DNA of 64,000 nt from an uncultured Lachnospiraceae bacterium (GTDB taxonomy: Bacteria; Bacillota; Clostridia; Lachnospirales; Lachnospiraceae). The stretch spans positions 12,679 to 76,678 of the forward strand of contig CAJTRA010000001.1 in the NCBI GenBank assembly GCA_910578345.1, given 5' to 3'. The position numbers and the translations under genes were made by a program. Position 1 is the stretch's first letter, and each line of letters opens with the position of its first letter. A model generated the notes under the pieces. It was not told the origin of the DNA. It saw only the letters and a list, made by a program, of their open reading frames with translations, and ran no database searches. Shown here in pieces: positions 63,183-64,000 of this stretch.

Positions 63183-64000
63183 CTATGATCCCTCTATCAC
63201 ATTCAACCTGTCGGGATGTTCCAGCGAATTGCTGCGGATATCGATGATCGGGCCTCCCGTTCCCTCGATATACTCTCTGGTGATCGTCACCCGGCCAATG
63301 TTATCGTCTTTTGGCACCTCATACATGATATCCAGCATAAATTCTTCGATAATCGCACGCAGTGCCCTGGCTCCAGTATCTTTCTCCATTGCTTTTTCTG
63401 CGATCGCCTCTAAAGCCTCCGGCTCAAACCTAAGCTGCACTTCGTCTAACTCCAGCAGTTTCTGATACTGTTTGAGGATCGCATTTCTCGGTTCTCCCAA
63501 AATCTTCACCAGCATCTCTTTTCCCAATCCTTCCAGCGTAAAGATCACCGGAAGACGCCCGATAAATTCCGGGATCATGCCGAATTTCTTGATATCTTCC
63601 ACCGTGACTCTGCTTAAGATATTCTTTTCTTTGTCATACTTATCACGCAGCTCGGCGCCATATCCGATGGAAGTCTTCTTATTCAGCCTCTGCTTAATGA
63701 TCTCCTCCAGATCCGGAAAGGCTCCGCCGCAGATAAAGAGAATATTTCTCGTATTCACGGTGGCAAGCGGCACCATGGCATTCTTGGAGTTTGCACCGAC
63801 CGGCACCTCCACTTCAGCGCCCTCCAACAGTTTTAACATGCCCTGCTGCACAGATTCCCCGCTGACATCACGGGAATTCGTGTTCTTCTTCTTCGCGATT
63901 TTGTCGATCTCATCAATGAATATAATCCCCTGCTCCGCTCTCTCTACATCATTCTCTGCTGCCGCTAACAGCTTCGATACTACGCTCTCAATATCATCCC
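63183..64000 (-). CDS. clpX: ClpX-like AAA+ ATPase, N-terminus beyond window
   Basis: The window holds about 272 C-terminal residues. It reads GIIFIDEIDKIAKKK (Walker B), then SGESVQQGMLKLLEGAEVEVPVG, ILFICGGAFPDLEEII, FGMIPEFIGRLPVIFTLEGL (sensor region) and DTGARALRAIIEEFMLDIMYEVP. ClpX unfolds proteins for ClpP. The loop following the pore region reads ANSKNAMVPLATVNTRN instead of the usual HPQQEF-type stretch, so this may be a second, diverged ClpX. Walker A and any zinc-binding domain lie outside the window. Confidence 0.88.
   Translation of the reverse strand, partial: DDIESVVSKLLAAAENDVERAEQGIIFIDEIDKIAKKKNTNSRDVSGESVQQGMLKLLEGAEVEVPVGANSKNAMVPLATVNTRNILFICGGAFPDLEEIIKQRLNKKTSIGYGAELRDKYDKEKNILSRVTVEDIKKFGMIPEFIGRLPVIFTLEGLGKEMLVKILGEPRNAILKQYQKLLELDEVQLRFEPEALEAIAEKAMEKDTGARALRAIIEEFMLDIMYEVPKDDNIGRVTITREYIEGTGGPIIDIRSNSLEHPDRLNVIEGS

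Overview
The window looks like chromosome of a spore-forming, Gram-positive gut anaerobe of the Lachnospiraceae (Clostridia). The basis is strong GGAGG-type ribosome sites, family-typical proteins (HAAS/PadR operon, DUF4867 sugar cluster, YesMN two-component pair, DUF3160 lipoprotein, NYN-LOTUS protein, Csp-like subtilase) and moderate GC. No species can be named. Nearly all genes read on the minus strand. I saw no tRNA, rRNA, CRISPR array or intact insertion sequence.

Layout. 1-6.6 kb: a heptamer tandem repeat, then a membrane acyltransferase, a lipoprotein, a NYN-LOTUS RNA-binding protein, a cytidylate-kinase-like protein, a LURP-one-like protein and a sodium symporter. 6.9-7.3 kb: a compact convergent two-promoter unit that reads as a type I toxin-antitoxin module (44-aa membrane peptide, antisense RNA, shared terminator). 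7.4-13.6 kb: CapA-like and DUF3160 surface proteins, then a PadR-HAAS-small membrane protein operon. 13.8-17 kb: an ABC-2 exporter operon preceded by a 25-codon leader ORF and an intrinsic terminator, an attenuator-type arrangement. 17.2-25 kb: orphan carB, a zinc-ribbon/KAP-type NTPase with an altered Walker A, and a DHH phosphoesterase.

25.6-34.2 kb is the centrepiece: an 8.57-kb integrated mobile cassette. It carries a large serine recombinase, a 49-aa partner ORF, an AraC regulator, two Gfo/Idh/MocA dehydrogenases, three xylose-isomerase-like TIM-barrel proteins and a sugar O-acetyltransferase. It sits inside a polysaccharide deacetylase gene, whose two halves lie outside it and rejoin in frame. 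A 12-bp direct repeat marks the junctions, and the recombinase stop codon is completed by a host base. The cargo suggests oxidation-epimerisation chemistry on a sugar, glycoside or cyclitol.

34.7-48.3 kb: a sugar ABC transporter operon (UroD-like protein, binding protein, two permeases, YesN-type regulator, aldo/keto reductase, CyuA-like desulfidase); its likely YesM kinase lies across azlCD and a LysR gene, followed by an EIIC-like membrane protein. 48.5-58.4 kb: a FliD-like two-repeat protein, then a pentose/deoxysugar cluster (isomerase, DUF4867, GT-C-like membrane protein, xylB) with a divergent LacI regulator and a perfect 18-bp operator-like palindrome, then a carbamate-kinase-like gene. 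58.4-64 kb: lspA-like, MATE, DUF2971, subtilase and a clpX gene cut by the window edge.
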